A stretch of 51,256 nt of DNA, from the NCBI RefSeq assembly GCF_000601455.1, contig NZ_AZQP01000017.1:1-51256 (forward strand). The letters are read 5' to 3'. Shown here in pieces: positions 50,926 to 51,256 of this stretch. The DNA is from Fervidicella metallireducens AeB. GTDB lineage: Bacteria; Bacillota; Clostridia; Clostridiales; Caloramatoraceae. Position 1 is the stretch's first letter. Every line of letters starts with the position of its first letter. The notes beneath the pieces are model-generated. The model had not been told where the DNA came from. It was given only the letters and a program-made list of their open reading frames with translations, and searched no databases. The translations under genes were made by a program, and so were the position numbers.

Positions 50926-51256
50926 ATGCCAAGGTTAGCAAGACAAAAAACAGAAGACGCCATTTTTCATGTAATGGCAAGAAGCATTAGCGAAGTTGAT
51001 TTATTTAAGGATGATGAGGATAAGCTCAACTATTTAGCTCTAGTTAAAAAATATCAAAAAACCTATGAATTTAGAGTATATGGCTACTGCCTTATGGATA
51101 ATCATCTTCATTTAATAATAGATGCCAACGGAGCAGATATTTCAAGGATTATGCACAGCATAAACTTCTCCTATGCACAATATTTCAATCACAGACATAA
51201 AAGACATGGACATCTATTTCAAGACAGATTTAAAAGCAAAATGGTAAAGAGTGAAA
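50926..51256 (+). CDS. RAYT-type (IS200-like, Y1/HUH) transposase, copy 2, 3' end outside window
   Basis: The first 110 codons of a transposase nearly identical to copy 1: M-P-R-L-A-R-Q-K-T-E-D with I4L, K9T and N30D as the only changes in the shared part. The HUH motif NHLHLI and GHLFQDRFKSK are present; the tyrosine region lies past the edge. ATG 50926 is 5 bases after the hairpin arm, which carries GGGAG. About 24 codons differ silently from copy 1, so the copies are old but both open. It points away from copy 1. Confidence 0.88.
   Translation, partial: MPRLARQKTEDAIFHVMARSISEVDLFKDDEDKLNYLALVKKYQKTYEFRVYGYCLMDNHLHLIIDANGADISRIMHSINFSYAQYFNHRHKRHGHLFQDRFKSKMVKSE

Overview
The window looks like a chromosomal segment of a low-GC, AT-rich Firmicute of the Clostridium type. 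Reasons: strong purine-rich ribosome binding sites almost everywhere, frequent TTG and GTG starts, A/T-ending codons, and a clostridial gene order (uvrC - PHP - murB; PHP - rapZ - yvcK - whiA; CBS/DRTGG - dnaE - small ORF - pfkA - pyk). No rRNA, tRNA or CRISPR array was seen.

Layout. 1-650: a RAYT-type (IS200-like, HUH) transposase running off the left edge, preceded by its palindromic element. 842-4342: an HTH/DUF2087 regulator, a radical SAM protein of unknown function and aroA. 4351-6884: DUF378 protein, ferredoxin-type aldo/keto reductase, hemolysin III family protein and a hotdog thioesterase. 6935-18981 (minus strand): glycolysis (pyk, pfkA), replication (dnaE), a YtoI-like CBS/DRTGG sensor protein and the cell-envelope block whiA-yvcK-rapZ-PHP; the PHP gene carries a frameshift. 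19301-20760: brnQ with a possible CodY box. 20766-29647 (minus): hisC, murB, PHP phosphoesterase, uvrC, a DUF457 membrane protein, then an FHA - FtsW/RodA - class B PBP cluster. 29796-34346: deoD, a DUF5692 membrane protein with a strong palindromic operator candidate, a secreted M4 metalloprotease and an HD hydrolase. 34352-38492: large SNF2/SWIM helicase and a CPBP protease. 38732-42256: a DpnII-type restriction-modification locus (Dam-like and DpnA-like methylases, a third methylase, and a divergent DpnII-family nuclease). 42371-47607: a livJHMGF branched-chain amino acid ABC operon with livM frameshifted. 47753-48994: an MFS efflux protein. 49123-50663: ParA plus an unknown partner. 50833-51256: a second RAYT copy running off the right edge.

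The thread that ties the accessory parts together is a family of REP-like palindromes: a hairpin with arms AACATCTC.../...GAGATGTT, then an AT-rich spacer and the tip CACTTATATGTCCC. One full copy lies just upstream of each transposase, where the hairpin arm contains the Shine-Dalgarno sequence. Solo or partial copies lie directly behind the stop codons of the M4 protease, the Dam methylase and the ParA partner gene. The two transposases differ mostly at synonymous codons, which suggests selection on the protein and not decay. The best candidates for something little described are this RAYT/REP system, the ParA-partner cassette bounded by inverted element tips, and the extra methylase in the DpnII-type locus.
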